Origin: Hawksworthiomyces lignivorus
Lineage: Eukaryota; Ascomycota; Sordariomycetes; Ophiostomatales; Ophiostomataceae
Length of the DNA: 64,000 nucleotides
Reading direction: 5' to 3'
NCBI GenBank assembly: GCA_002917075.1
Contig: NTMA01000010.1
Location: 496,001-560,000 of the forward strand
Shown: positions 1-10,361 of the stretch, one piece after another
Position numbering within the stretch: position 1 is the stretch's first letter
How the letters are laid out: the number at the start of each line of letters is the position of its first letter
Translations under genes and position numbers: made by a program
Notes under the pieces: generated by a model
What the model was told of the DNA's origin: nothing
The model's input: the letters and a program-made list of their open reading frames with translations, nothing else
Database searches by the model: none

Positions 1-867
1 GCTTACATACCTTACAGTAGGTGCGAGCATCTAGCAGAAGGTGGGAAACAGGCACTGAGGGCAGAAGCACATGAACTTGACACTAGTGATATATCGCAGA
101 TAAAGACCAACTTAAGAAGATCCAGGAACGAAGAAAGATGGCAGACCTTGAGCGCAAAAGTTTATTGTTCCTGAACTGGCTGCTAGTGTCAACTGCCTTA
201 AAGAGAAGTCTGATTCAGCTCCAAATACAGGCACCTCCTGCTGGCCAACTTCTCTCTTTCTCCTACATGACCTCATTTCATAGCCAAACGAAACACCTGG
301 CTGTCTGCATCAGATAGTTTAAAACTTGCCTACCATGAATTTACCATACCTGATAGACTCGATACAGATAGAACAGAACGTGTTCACGGATTATTCTCGA
401 ATCCGATGCGGTTGAGGCTCCTTTCCCTATTCTGTTCGACCCAATGCTCCCCCCCTACAATGGTCCGCTTTTCTTGAGCAGCCAACCACAGCGCCGGATT
501 ACGCCACGCGCAAGCAATCCTCACTGAAACGATCACCAGCCATCTGCCTCTGCCTACTGGGAATCTAATTTCATCCAATGAGACACAGTGCAATTCGACC
601 CATTCAGGTGGCCAGAGGGCACCCAGTGCCCTGGTAATGCCATGGGCCTTTTCTGGAGGACAGCTCCGTCCAGCCCGTAATCTTGGCACTCGCCAATGTG
701 GACACCGAGCTTTTCGTTCACGGACAGCTATGGTATTCCATAAGAAAAATTTGAAGATAAGCTGCGAAGAACAGCAGGGCCGCTGGCATCGACAACATTG
801 CCGAACGTCTGGATAATCGGTGTCCTCCGCGAAGCGCAGATGACGGCCTGAGAACCAGCGAACATCC
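1..867. other. Intergenic, upstream of the multicopper oxidase
   Basis: No gene seen. Open frames on the minus strand here have no recognisable domain and run into the antisense of the oxidase gene. The stretch presumably holds the oxidase promoter and 5' UTR; I see no clear TATA box or known operator. Confidence 0.6.
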
Positions 868-3200
868 ATGACTCCAGGAGCGCACGTGCCCCAGAAGGCC
901 TCCGAGGACGGCAAGCGGCTGCAAGATGACACCAGCGACGACGTCTCGGCCGCGGCGGAGGCAGAGCCGCGCGACATGAGCATCTTGGCGGAGCAGAGCG
1001 AGCGTCTGCTGGCAGCAGGTAGCGGCAGCAGCAGCAGCAGCAGAGACGACGTGGACTTTGGCGAGATGGAGCACATCGCAGTGGTGCCGCGGCGGAGGTC
1101 GCGCTGGCTGAGCCTGCTCTTCTCTGCTGCCGTGGTCGCGAGCTTCCTGACGCTGCTCTTTCTCGTCAAGATCGCATTCTTTGACGGCTCGGCGCATGCT
1201 GCTTCCGCTGCGACCACGCCGCCGCCCACGCCGCCGCCCACGTCATCTGCAGAGCCGCCGGCAGTGACGGTCTCGGAGCTGCCAATGCCGGCTGCCACAA
1301 CAATACCTGAACCGGAAAAGGAGATCACCTCATTTCACCGCCGCCCGGACTCGGACTACATTCTGGACCCGAGCTGGGACTTTGATGCGCCGCCCACCGT
1401 CCGAGAGTACAACTGGGTCATCGAGAACATGGAAGGCAACCCAGACGGCGTTTTCCGGCTCCTGACGGTCATCAATGGCAAATTCCCCGGCGAGCTGATT
1501 CGGTGCAACGAAGGCGACACCATCGTCGTCAACGTCGAGAACCGCGCCGTCAATGCTACTTCTCTCCACTGGCACGGCCTGTTTCAGAACGGCACCAACC
1601 ACATGGACGGCACACCTGGCGCCACGACGTGCCCGATTGTACCGGGCCGGTCATTTCGCTACGAGTTTACCGTCAAGGGACAGTCCGGAACCTGTAGGTC
1701 GCTCCAAAAACATGATTGATGCCACATGGCGTAAAAGAGACTGACACACGCCTTCCAGACTTCTATCATGGCCACCAGGGTGCGGAAACTCTCGACGGCC
1801 TGATTGGTCCCATTATCATCCATGCGCATGACGAGGGCAAAAACCAGCTTCTGCCGTATCAGACAGACCGCGTCGTCATGGTGCAGGACTGGTACCACGA
1901 CTTGTCAAGCAGTCTGCTTATGCAGGCACTCGCCCCCGGCAGCGAATCCTCTCCGATGCCGAATGGCGGCCTCATCAACGGCGCCAACATCGTAGACTGC
2001 GCCCTGTACCCTGACCGCCATTGCGACAACTCGACCGCTCGTCTGCCTGCCCTAGACTTGGCTGCCAATGCCAATCATCGTCTACGGTTCATAAACGTTG
2101 GCGGATTTGCGTGGTTCGAGATCACGCTCGACCGCCACCGCAACTTGCCTATTACAGAAATAGATGGCGTCGACATTGAGCCATCATCCGAAAAGAGCCT
2201 CCTTATCGCGCCCGGTCAGCGCTACAGCGTCGTTCTCACGGCCAACGAGACGAACACAGCCGATCGCGCATATTGGCTCCGCGCGCGAATTGCGACGCAC
2301 TGCTTCGCAGAGTACGCCTTGGCCAACAAAGACAAGGCCATTGCGCTGGCTGTCGTGCGGTATACAGATCCGACGGAGGCTTCTTCGCCGCAAGGGTCGA
2401 GTGGAAAAGAGCCCTTGAGCCCCTCTCGCTTGCCGACAACAAACAGCGACGGCGGCGATTACACCGTAGTGTGCCGAGATATGCACAGCCGGCCGTACCA
2501 GCCCGTGCCTCCCAAACTGGCGCCGGCTTATGCGGACTACTCCTACTTCTTCCGCCTCAACTTGGAGATTCGCGATTATCGAATGCAGCGGGGCGTCTTC
2601 AACGAATCATCCTATCGTCCCAACATCCCGTCTCCGGCGCTGCATCGGGCGGTCGACGGATTGCATACCCACAACGAATCGTTCAATGTCATAGGGGTCA
2701 ATGGCGTTGCTTTTGACAGCCTCTCTGAGCTCGTTCTCTCACACGACGGAGTTAAAGTCATTGACCTCGTCATACAGAATTTTGACGAGGGCACCCATCC
2801 CCTACACTTGCACGGACACCAAATGTTTGTCCTGGCTGCCGGTCATGGCTACTTTCCAGGCTACGAAGCGTTTGGGCTGAAGCCCGAAGGCAAGGGTCTG
2901 CTTGACCCAAAGAATGCGAGCACCATTGCGAACCCTGTCCGGCGCGACGTCGCCACGGTCGAAGGGTTTGGATGGACTCTGATCCGTGTTGTTCTCGACA
3001 ATCCCGGCGTCTGGAAATTCCATTGCCACATGGTCTGGCACGGCGACGGGGGCATGGCAATGCTGCTCTTGTCGCGTACGGACCTGATGCGGGACTGGAC
3101 GATTCCCGAGGCGAACCTGGAGCTGTGCAACGCAAGCAGCGAGGAATTAGAGAAGGGTGCTGCGCCCAAGGACATCATATGGTATCCCCATAACGACTAG
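868..3200 (+). CDS. Membrane-anchored multicopper oxidase (laccase/ferroxidase family)
   Basis: Two exons, 868-1693 and 1759-3200, joined across a 65-nt intron (donor GTAGGT, acceptor CCAG), give 755 residues. Residues 1-79 are acidic and serine-rich. A single membrane segment at about 80-104 follows an Arg-rich patch, so this is probably a type II protein with its catalytic part outside the cytosol. All four copper-ligand motifs are present: HWHG (234-237), HGH (279-281, completed only by splicing), HPLHLHGH (622-629) and HCHMVWH (697-703). The residue ten after the T1 cysteine is Met708, a Met axial position usually linked to lower redox potential. Multicopper oxidases oxidise phenols, Fe(II) or similar substrates and reduce O2 to water; the substrate here cannot be read from sequence. 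Fet3-type ferroxidases have a C-terminal anchor, so the N-terminal anchor argues against a simple Fet3 orthologue. It converges on the glutaredoxin gene 233 bp away. Confidence 0.9.
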
Positions 3201-3433
3201 CTTGAAGAATAGAAACGTATGTAAATCAATTAAACCACACAAAAAAAAAAAAAGAAATCAAAAAAGAGCATCCATTCGCCTAGTATCCCATGTCCGACAT
3301 GCGTAGTAAAAAAAGAAGTGACTAATTCTGCAAAACTCCTTTCCTACGTTACTTTTTTTTTTTTATCATTGTGCTATTATCGCATTGGCTGAGCGACTGC
3401 TCTCTGCGTCGGCTCTCTCTTTCAGCGGCAGCC

Positions 3434-4289
3434 TTATGCTGCGACAGCACCGGGCCCCTTGACGCTGAACTCGGTAAAGAAGTCCTTGTCGCTCTCGAGC
3501 TCCTCCTTGACCTAGAGCAGGGGTTTAGTAAGCCATTGCCAGCTGTCACACAGGATATAGGAATGGCTGAGAGGAAAATGAACGTACAATGTCCAGGCCG
3601 CCAACGAGCTCGCCGTTCATCCAGAGCTGGGGGTAGGTGGGCCAGTCGGCGAACTCCTTGAGGCCCTGGCGGACCTCGTCGTCGGCCAGGATGTTGAAGA
3701 AGCCGTACTTGACGCTGTGCTCGCGCAGGATGCCGACCAGCTGGCGCGAGAAGCCGCACTTGGGTTCGCTCGGCGTGCCCTTCATGAAGAGCATGACGGG
3801 CGCGGCCTTGACGAGATCGCCGAGGCGCTTGAACAACTCCTCCTTCTGCTGGGCCGGGTCTACCGCAGCGGCCGCCTGTATTGGCTCAGCCGCTGTCTTG
3901 GATGCCGCGCCGTTGCCGTTGGCCGCCGATGCCGCGCCGTCTCCTGCGCTGCCCTTTGCGTGCGCCTCGATCGCTGCCCGGACCTTGAGGGCGCTGCTGC
4001 CGCTGACCGTCTCCAGCACCTGGCCGCCGCGGATGAGGACGAGGAACGGGACAGCGGTCACGTCGTACTGCTCGCTGATGTCGCTGAGATCCTCGGCGTT
4101 GAGCGAGACCCACGACGTGCTCGCGTCGGCGGGGTACTCGTCGGCGAGCGCCTGCAGGACGGCGGCCATCTGCACGCACGGCGCGGCCCAGGGTGCGTGG
4201 AAGGAGACGACGAGGAGGGTGACGGGGGAGAGCGACCGCAGGTGCGCCTCCCACTCGTCGACCGACTTGATTTCGCGGATGGTAGACAT
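3434..4289 (-). CDS. Monothiol glutaredoxin with thioredoxin-like N-domain (Grx3/Grx4 type)
   Basis: Two exons, 4289-3588 and 3511-3434, separated by a 76-nt intron (donor GTACGT, acceptor CTAG), encode 259 residues. Residues 1-110 form a thioredoxin-like domain with WAAPC (34-38) in place of the redox WCGPC motif. An Ala/Gly-rich linker follows, then a glutaredoxin domain with the CGFS active site at 178-181. The second exon supplies the conserved end of the glutaredoxin fold. Proteins of this architecture bind a glutathione-coordinated [2Fe-2S] cluster between two subunits and deliver iron status to regulators such as Aft1 in yeast or HapX in moulds; that role is family knowledge. The start ATG lies 5' of the Trx domain with no upstream in-frame alternative needed. 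It is cytosolic/nuclear in relatives and has no presequence here. Confidence 0.93.
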
Positions 4290-4822
4290 GGTTCCTCTTT
4301 TTTTTTGGTGGAAGATGGCCGAGGAGGGGGAGGACGGAGGGAGAATCGAGTGGGAGAAATTTGAGATCGTTGTTTGCGGGTGGAACGGCGGTGGACCGAA
4401 GGCGTCTTTGCGTGCAGCAGCAAGGAAATGATACGTTTCTTATACTGCGCAGGTGTCGGAAGGCGAAATTGTAATCACTGCATATAAGAAAATCTTGAGA
4501 AAAGCAGCTAATGCTTCAGAAGCCGCTGACATATCGAAATTCACCCTCCGATGGACGGTGCCTCGTTCCTTCCCAGCAGGCAAAAAACTAATCGAATTGG
4601 CAGCGACAACCCCGCGGACAAGAGGCAGGTGGGGACAGTGGCACACAAAAAGCGACAGCTTATTGGTGGAGCTGCAGCTCGCGTCATTTTGGGAAAAGCT
4701 TTGCATGCAGTAAAAGAAATTCTACTTGTACGTGTACGAAATGTGCCAGGGCGACCGCATCATCAAGTCTGCGCAGCCTGTTTGTACTCGAATAAGTTCA
4801 CTCTAAACAAGATCCAATCACA
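4290..4822. other. Intergenic between glutaredoxin and tRNA-Glu
   Basis: No gene seen. The part next to 4290 is presumably the glutaredoxin promoter and 5' UTR; it has a T-run near 4298-4306. Confidence 0.55.
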
Positions 4823-4894
4823 TCCGATATGGTGTAATGGCTAACATCCGACGCTCTCACCGTCGAGCTCGGGGTTCGATTCCCCGTATCGGAG
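4823..4894 (+). tRNA. tRNA-Glu (anticodon CUC), no intron
   Basis: A complete cloverleaf can be folded by eye. The acceptor arm TCCGATA (4823-4829) pairs with TATCGGA (4887-4893), with discriminator G at 4894. The D stem is GTGT/ACAT. The anticodon stem CGACG/CGTCG encloses the loop CTCTCAC, giving anticodon CTC for GAG codons. The T arm is CGGGG-TTCGATT-CCCCG. Internal A and B boxes for RNA polymerase III are present (B box GGTTCGATTCC). It is 72 nt without an intron. Confidence 0.96.
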
Positions 4895-4917
4895 CATATT
4901 TCAAATTAGAAACTTTC

Positions 4918-4924
4918 TTTTTTT
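4918..4924 (+). terminator. RNA polymerase III T-run terminator for tRNA-Glu
   Basis: A run of seven T on the coding strand begins 24 nt after the tRNA end, the usual form of a Pol III termination signal. Confidence 0.7.
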
Positions 4925-7623
4925 GCTTCCAAATATTTTCTATTCTCTTTTCTTCTTCTTGTTTCTTTCTTTCTTTCTTTTTTGTTTTGTTTATTTTCAA
5001 AACGAAATGAAATATTCTACCTGTCTTCGATTTTTTTACGGCGTATAAAATAAACGTTTTGATATGCTAAAGACATTGGGAAAATACCTGGCTACAAATG
5101 GGTCTTGCTTGCTGATCTACATGCTGTACCTCACTCCTCTTCTGAATTCTCTGTTGATCTCACATGTTATCCGTATCAATCAACCCCTTACTTTCCCGTT
5201 ACCTTGTTGGTGCAACTAAGAGCTGCCGGAGCCAAGGGCTAGCAATTGAAGTAGAGAGGAGGCCAGAGGCAAGCAAAAGTATGCAGCCAAAACCACAAAA
5301 GTTGCCAACAAGTAATAAGCTGCAAACGGACAGGCCGTTTGGCTTAGAAACGCAGGCTAGCAGTATTACAGCCTCTAAACAAACGGAACAGGCACATTCC
5401 GAGGCAAGAGAATGATGCAGCACTGTCACCAGCAAGCAAAATGCAGATGGGTAGAGTTTCATTTCGTAGCAAGGCCAAGCTGTGCGTCTCCTATTGTGCT
5501 CTTGTTGCATTGGGTACCAGGCCCCATGCTCTATCTGTTGACATAGATTGTCTTGAGTGAAAGGGGTAAGCGCAAGAAAACGGATTGCGCAAGGAAAGAG
5601 ACGAAAGAGGTCTTCTCTTCAGCCACGCTATCGTATGCGTATTCGCACCAGCATTTGCCACATACAGCCTGGGGTCAGCTAGGCCCTTTTTTTTTTTCAT
5701 TTATGTGTACAAGTACGAATACTCGTACTCCGTACGCTACCAAGATGTACTTTATATATGCGGGTGAAGCCGTGCAAACTGGCTTCTTGGCAACATGAAC
5801 CTTTTTTCTGTTGACATGGACAGTTTATTCCCTACGGTCTTCTGACAACTGTGCCTGAGCAAAGACGGCATCTTAGCGCCGCCCGCTGTCAGATTGCAGC
5901 GTAACGCTCACATCATCGCAATGCCCTTGTTATTCTGTTTTTGTTTCATGCTGGCTGGACTCCTTCATATTCCCACCACATGAATCGGCTACGGCAAAAA
6001 TGAAACCACCTTCCGGATGGAGGGAAAAGATACAAATTAGTAGAAAATTCAGATGGCGCCTAGCTCACACAGCAGATCCCGTAGATGTATAATAGGAAGA
6101 GGCCAAGGCTATTAGAAAGAAAAGGAAGGTCGCGGCAAGCAGAAAGCATAATCGTGATCGTGGAGTTCCCGAATGTACTAGAAACCTGCGTTCGGAGATG
6201 CGCGAGCATTTTCAAGAAGACGTACATCGTACATAAGAGCCGAGGGACATTAAAATGTATTACTCGTATTATTAGGAGGAGCATGCTCACGGTCCGAAAG
6301 AGCATCTGGAAATCCGATCAGTGGGCCCTGCTTAATTTTACCCATCTTCTGTCGCTGGGCAATTTATCGCGCTCAGCGCTCTGGACTGCTCCCTTTGATC
6401 ATATCGTTTTGAAGCCTGAAATAGAAGCGGCGAGAGGCGACAATACGAGGCGACTTGTGAGAGGACATGAGTGCTGACGATAGCACCGACAGGGAAGGAT
6501 GTTTGAGACATGTCATGGTCGACTTGAGACGGCATTTAAGAAAATGACAGCAAAACTCCGTACTCGTATATAATCTGGCTGAGGAGATGGGAGTTAGGAG
6601 AGAGAGAGAGCGCTGGCGCAAACCTCTTGCTTTCATAGGGCTTTTTCTTTAGATCGGTTAGTCCTTGGCGGGATATGGAAATGACGGAAATGGCGAGTGA
6701 GAGTGAGGACACATTGGGTATAAGTTGCAGTGGAGTTGCATGAGTCGGTATGCCCTTTTTTTTTCTTTTGTCCCTGCACGGATTTATCTAAACGACAGCC
6801 GCTGCGGTGTGTGTTCTGAGTCCGGAAGTGGTGGGAGCGGGCACCATGGTAGGGGAGCAGATCTTGGCATGCGACCACACGAACCATATTTGGCGGTTGG
6901 CTTCTGCAGCTAGTGAGCGCTGTTCAGGTGAGCTAGAGGCAGAGCTGATGGTGTACTGCTGTGGCTGGCGTCTCTCTCGCATGACTGAAAAGATGGCTCG
7001 GAAGACGGACGTAAAACAGAAAACGCACGGAGTACGCGTAAGAAACAGCGCCAGCTATGTGACCTTGTTTCCCTAGTCGTACTTTTTCCTCCAGTCCTTT
7101 TGCCCTTCCCTGGATCTTCATCTCCACAATTAGCCACCCACCTAAAAAGAGGCCGCCTCAAATGGTCTCCTTCAGAATAGCTCTCTAAATGGCACTGGGT
7201 CTTAGTACTATTTCGGCCTGAATCTGCGTCTACTTTACAGTGGACATCCTGCGCGAGAGAGGCACTACCGCTGGGAGTGTGTCAAGTAGAACGCCGCGCT
7301 GCTCGCACGCCTCCCCCCCCCCCCCCCCCCCCCCCCCTCGCTGCTTGCTCTGCCCCTTCCCTTCACTCATTTGTTGTTCCGGCCGCCTTTCATATCTGGC
7401 TCCCTTCCCATAATCTCGACCAAGAAAATACTAATCTCACACACATTCTCTCCTCCACCAATTTCCCTCTTCATTCTTTCATCTCTTCTTTCGACGTCAC
7501 CGCCGTTCGCTTCTTCGGACAACCACGCTCCATCGAATCTCTGTGCGATTCTTCTTTTCTCAATCGAGCTTCGCTGCGTTTTTCTCTTGAATTCCGGTTT
7601 CAAGTCATAAACAAATATCCAAA
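4925..7623. other. Gene-poor intergenic region
   Basis: No convincing gene on either strand; the open frames lack domains, codon bias and plausible splice partners. It holds several copies of a TACTCCGTAC/GTACGAGTAC-type motif (5713-5735, 6261-6268, 6555-6570, 7027-7036) and, near its right end, a long poly-C tract followed by a pyrimidine-rich leader of the CYSTM gene. Confidence 0.55.
7313..7337 (+). repeat. Poly-C tract of 25 nt
   Basis: Twenty-five uninterrupted C lie on the coding strand about 290 bp upstream of the CYSTM start codon, at the head of a CT-rich leader. Length may vary between isolates or be a sequencing artefact. Confidence 0.9.
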
Positions 7624-7982
7624 ATGTCTTATCAACACCAAGGCTACGGACCTCAGCCCGGCTACGGCCCCCCAGGCCCCCAGTACCCTCCTAATGTAAG
7701 TCTTTTTTTTCACTCCTTCAATTGCTCGACGGGCGCATGTCTGTGATGTTCTGCTTGCGCTCTCTGCTGACTAAATAGGCCTACGGCGGTCCTCCCCCGC
7801 AACAATACGGCTACGCCCAGCAGCCGTACCCCCAGCAGCCGATGGGCTACCAGCAGCAGCCCCCGCCGCAGAGACAGAGCGGCGGCGACGGCTGCCTGAA
7901 GGCCTGCTTGGGCGCCGCTCTCTGCTGCTGCGTCTGCGACGAGTCCATGGACTGCTGCCTCGACTGCTGCGCGCTGTGCTAA
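7624..7982 (+). CDS. Small CYSTM-type protein (Gly/Pro/Gln/Tyr-rich, Cys-rich C-terminus)
   Basis: Two exons, 7624-7695 and 7779-7982, with an 83-nt intron (donor GTAAGT, branch CTGACTAA, acceptor ATAG), encode 91 residues. Residues 1-55 are low-complexity repeats rich in Gly, Pro, Gln and Tyr. Residues 62-91 form a compact cysteine-rich module with a CCC core and paired cysteines running to the terminal Leu-Cys. This matches the CYSTM (cysteine-rich transmembrane) family of tail-anchored eukaryotic proteins associated with stress tolerance. That role is family knowledge, and no catalytic function is expected. The long CT-rich leader before the ATG suggests strong expression, which is inference. 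The gene stands alone between two gene-poor stretches. Confidence 0.85.
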
Positions 7983-8988
7983 GCGAACAATCAATCCCGT
8001 ACCGAACGAGCCTGCGGCAAAAACTTTCTCTGAATCGCTTGTTGACAGCAAAGGCCAATTGGCGCCGTCTCACTCGACTCGGCCTCAACAAAAAGCCCCG
8101 GAGCGACAGAATTGATGAGTCGTCAGGGAATTGAGAAAGAAGAAAAACGGAAAGACGGCTGAGGATGGAAAGGGACGCTAGGCGACTTGCTTTTTTTTTT
8201 TTGGCTTCTGAGTATTCTCTTGGTTTACCGGTCTCTGGGGGTCAGCAAGGTTTTTTTTATTGTGGGATTTTCTGCGATATATTGTTCTGCCATCTGTTGT
8301 CCCAATTTTCTCCTATGTTCCTCCTGCTTTGTTTTAATCGACATGTCCAAAACCGCTTTTCTCTTTCATTCGCATGCATGCATCTCTTCTGCTTCATGTC
8401 TCTAGTAAGGTTTAGCACGCCGTGGATTAAACCCGCCTTAATAGTTTATACTTGACACTACGATTTCATTTGTACCATTCGCAAAAAAAACAAAAACAAA
8501 AAAAACACTGTATCTACGTAGTCGCGTGAGGATTGCCAGTTGCGCAAGGCAGCTCGCTGCTGGGCAGGGCTGTATGGTCGCACAAATCAGAAACCAAGGG
8601 ACCAAAGGTATTAGATTGGCGTCCGCGACGACGGAGTTACGACGTGACCTATCTGTTTCGCCATCCAGCACTGCTCCTGTCTTCACTTTCTCTTATGTTT
8701 GTTCTTCGCCGTCTTCTCGTAGCATTTGTGTCAGTCCAAGGCAGAATTACTCGGGGAAATATCAACAATAAACAAGCATCTACAACCATTGCACCCGATC
8801 GATTGCGCCGTATGGGGCCCAGCCTCTATCGAGCCGGCTATATTCGTCTACCTGGGGAAGGACATTAAGACAAGAGGACGAAGATGCATCCTTATCCGGT
8901 ATCAGCTATTAAAGCGAGTCCTTTCCACTAGGCCTTCAGCCATCAGGTGAATCAAAATTGTCTCCTCGCTTGTTTTGCCCAGCCACAA
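7983..8988. other. Intergenic, 3' flank of the CYSTM gene
   Basis: No gene seen. T-rich runs around 8190-8270 and an A-rich stretch near 8482-8507 look like 3' UTR and transcript-end sequence. Short open frames here have no recognisable content. Confidence 0.5.
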
Positions 8989-9179
8989 TTAGGCACCGGC
9001 ATTTTTTTTCTCGAGGATGCTGGTGTCGGAAATAGAGTCCCTCTTCTCATACCTCTCGACAGCCTTGGGGCAAAGCACAAATGAACGGCAGACGCGAGGC
9101 AAAGGATAATCCTACGTACAGTACCAATCTCAGGAGCCTCGGGGGCGGCGTCAGCGTCATCAGCCTTTTGCGTGCTCGC
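8989..9179 (-). CDS. C-terminal part of an unrecognised small protein (two exons, 5' end not found)
   Basis: Read on the minus strand, 9179-9120 encodes 20 residues rich in Asp, Ala and Glu. Splicing a 56-nt intron (donor GTACGT at 9119, acceptor CAAG) joins it in frame to 9063-8989, which encodes 24 charged residues and a TAA stop. The upstream piece begins right after an acceptor-like CTATAG, so at least one more 5' exon should exist, but I could not find an ATG exon with a matching phase in 9180-9700. Composition (an acidic stretch, then a Lys/Arg/Asp/Ser-rich tail ending in Asn-Ala-Gly-Ala) looks like real protein, unlike the surrounding DNA. It may be a complete small gene with a distant first exon, or a decayed remnant. 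I do not recognise the family. Confidence 0.4.
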
Positions 9180-9485
9180 CTATAGTGGTCCGAAGCTAGC
9201 GGAGAGCGGCAGGGGAAGACAGCAGCTAAAGAGCCGAGGCCACAATGAGCTCCTCACGACAAATTTGGCTTGTTTACAGCGAGCTGGGACAGTATATACA
9301 GTGTGCACCAGCATGCGCCACACGGATAGCACTCTTCTGTTGGGGATTTTAAAAACAGATTACTTAGCCAATGTCTCAGCATGCCTTCGTGAAAGTAACT
9401 GACGCATTTTGCACCGTACCCCGTCCGATTGCCCTGTCGATTATAGAACTTATCTGCATATACGATACATGCTTGTCGCGAGTAA

Positions 9486-9501
9486 TACGTACGTACGTAC
9501 G
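9486..9501. repeat. (TACG)4 microsatellite
   Basis: Four perfect tandem copies of the tetranucleotide TACG, self-complementary as GTAC/CGTA. It is short and probably of no function. Confidence 0.85.
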
Positions 9502-10211
9502 CCTCGCACCAACAAGCAGGCTGCAGAATAATGCTTCAGCACACGTAGGGCGGCAGTGCTGTTCGCAGCATAGTAGCAAAGAAGCACCTGCCAGCTAATT
9601 AGGTACCTAGTTTCTTGCGGCGCGCAATTCGCACTTGCCCGTCTTGTTCCTTGTTCTTACTTACTGTACGAGTACGATTACTCGTATCACTGCTCTGTAC
9701 TAGGCGCTGTTTCCAGGTATGTAGGCTTTAATATGGTCCTATTCGTACCTACGGAGTACTGGCTTTTCGTCTTGCGTGGCAGGCATGCCCCGCCTTCTTT
9801 CTTCTTCTTTCTGGGTTTCTGGGACCTTCCCTCACATCTCTGCTCTTACGCTTTTCGGCCAGGCTTCGTCCATTCTGCCCCACCCTCAGGCCAAGCACAG
9901 CCTCTCCTTTTCTCTCCGCCTCTCTTCTCCAGCACCATAGGACAGTCCAGCAACAGCCCAGCTTCTAGCACGACGGAGTAAGCGGCCCTGCAACCAAGTT
10001 GTGTCTACGAGTGCTCCGTAAGGACAAATCCGGCTAGCTTTTGCGAGGAGAGAGAGGTGTCTTGACTGTTCCTAGAACTCTGCCGTGAGCTCTTGGTACG
10101 GGGAGTATCCCAGGCATTTCGTCACCCCTCTTTTCGTCTCCCCCAATTCCTGCTCTCCTTTTAGCTACGACATACATACAGAATCACCTTTCCAACAATC
10201 CCCAAGCTTCT

Positions 10212-10225
10212 CCCCCCCCCCCCCC
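10212..10225 (+). repeat. Poly-C tract of 14 nt in the ABP1 leader
   Basis: Fourteen C on the coding strand, about 137 bp upstream of the ABP1 start, inside a pyrimidine-rich stretch that runs to about 10330. Confidence 0.85.
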
Positions 10226-10361
10226 TTTTCCCCTTCTCTATTTCCCCTGTCCTTGTTTCTCTGCCTCCTTTACCTCTCCCCTCTCCTGGAGAGAGATCTG
10301 TTGTTGATATTTTCTCTCTTGCAACGGGTCTCCCAGATAGAACGAGATACATCCATACACA

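Larger units (their letters stand above)
9180..10361. other. Intergenic, upstream of ABP1
   Basis: No complete gene seen. It contains a (TACG)4 microsatellite at 9486-9501, TACGGAGTA/GTACGAGTAC motifs at 9666-9686, 9750-9760 and 9973-9980, and a CT-rich leader with a poly-C run ahead of ABP1. Confidence 0.5.

Noticed and set aside
384..1328. 314-codon minus-strand open frame at the left end
   Set aside because: Mostly antisense of the multicopper oxidase; Ser/Ala/Arg-rich with no domain.
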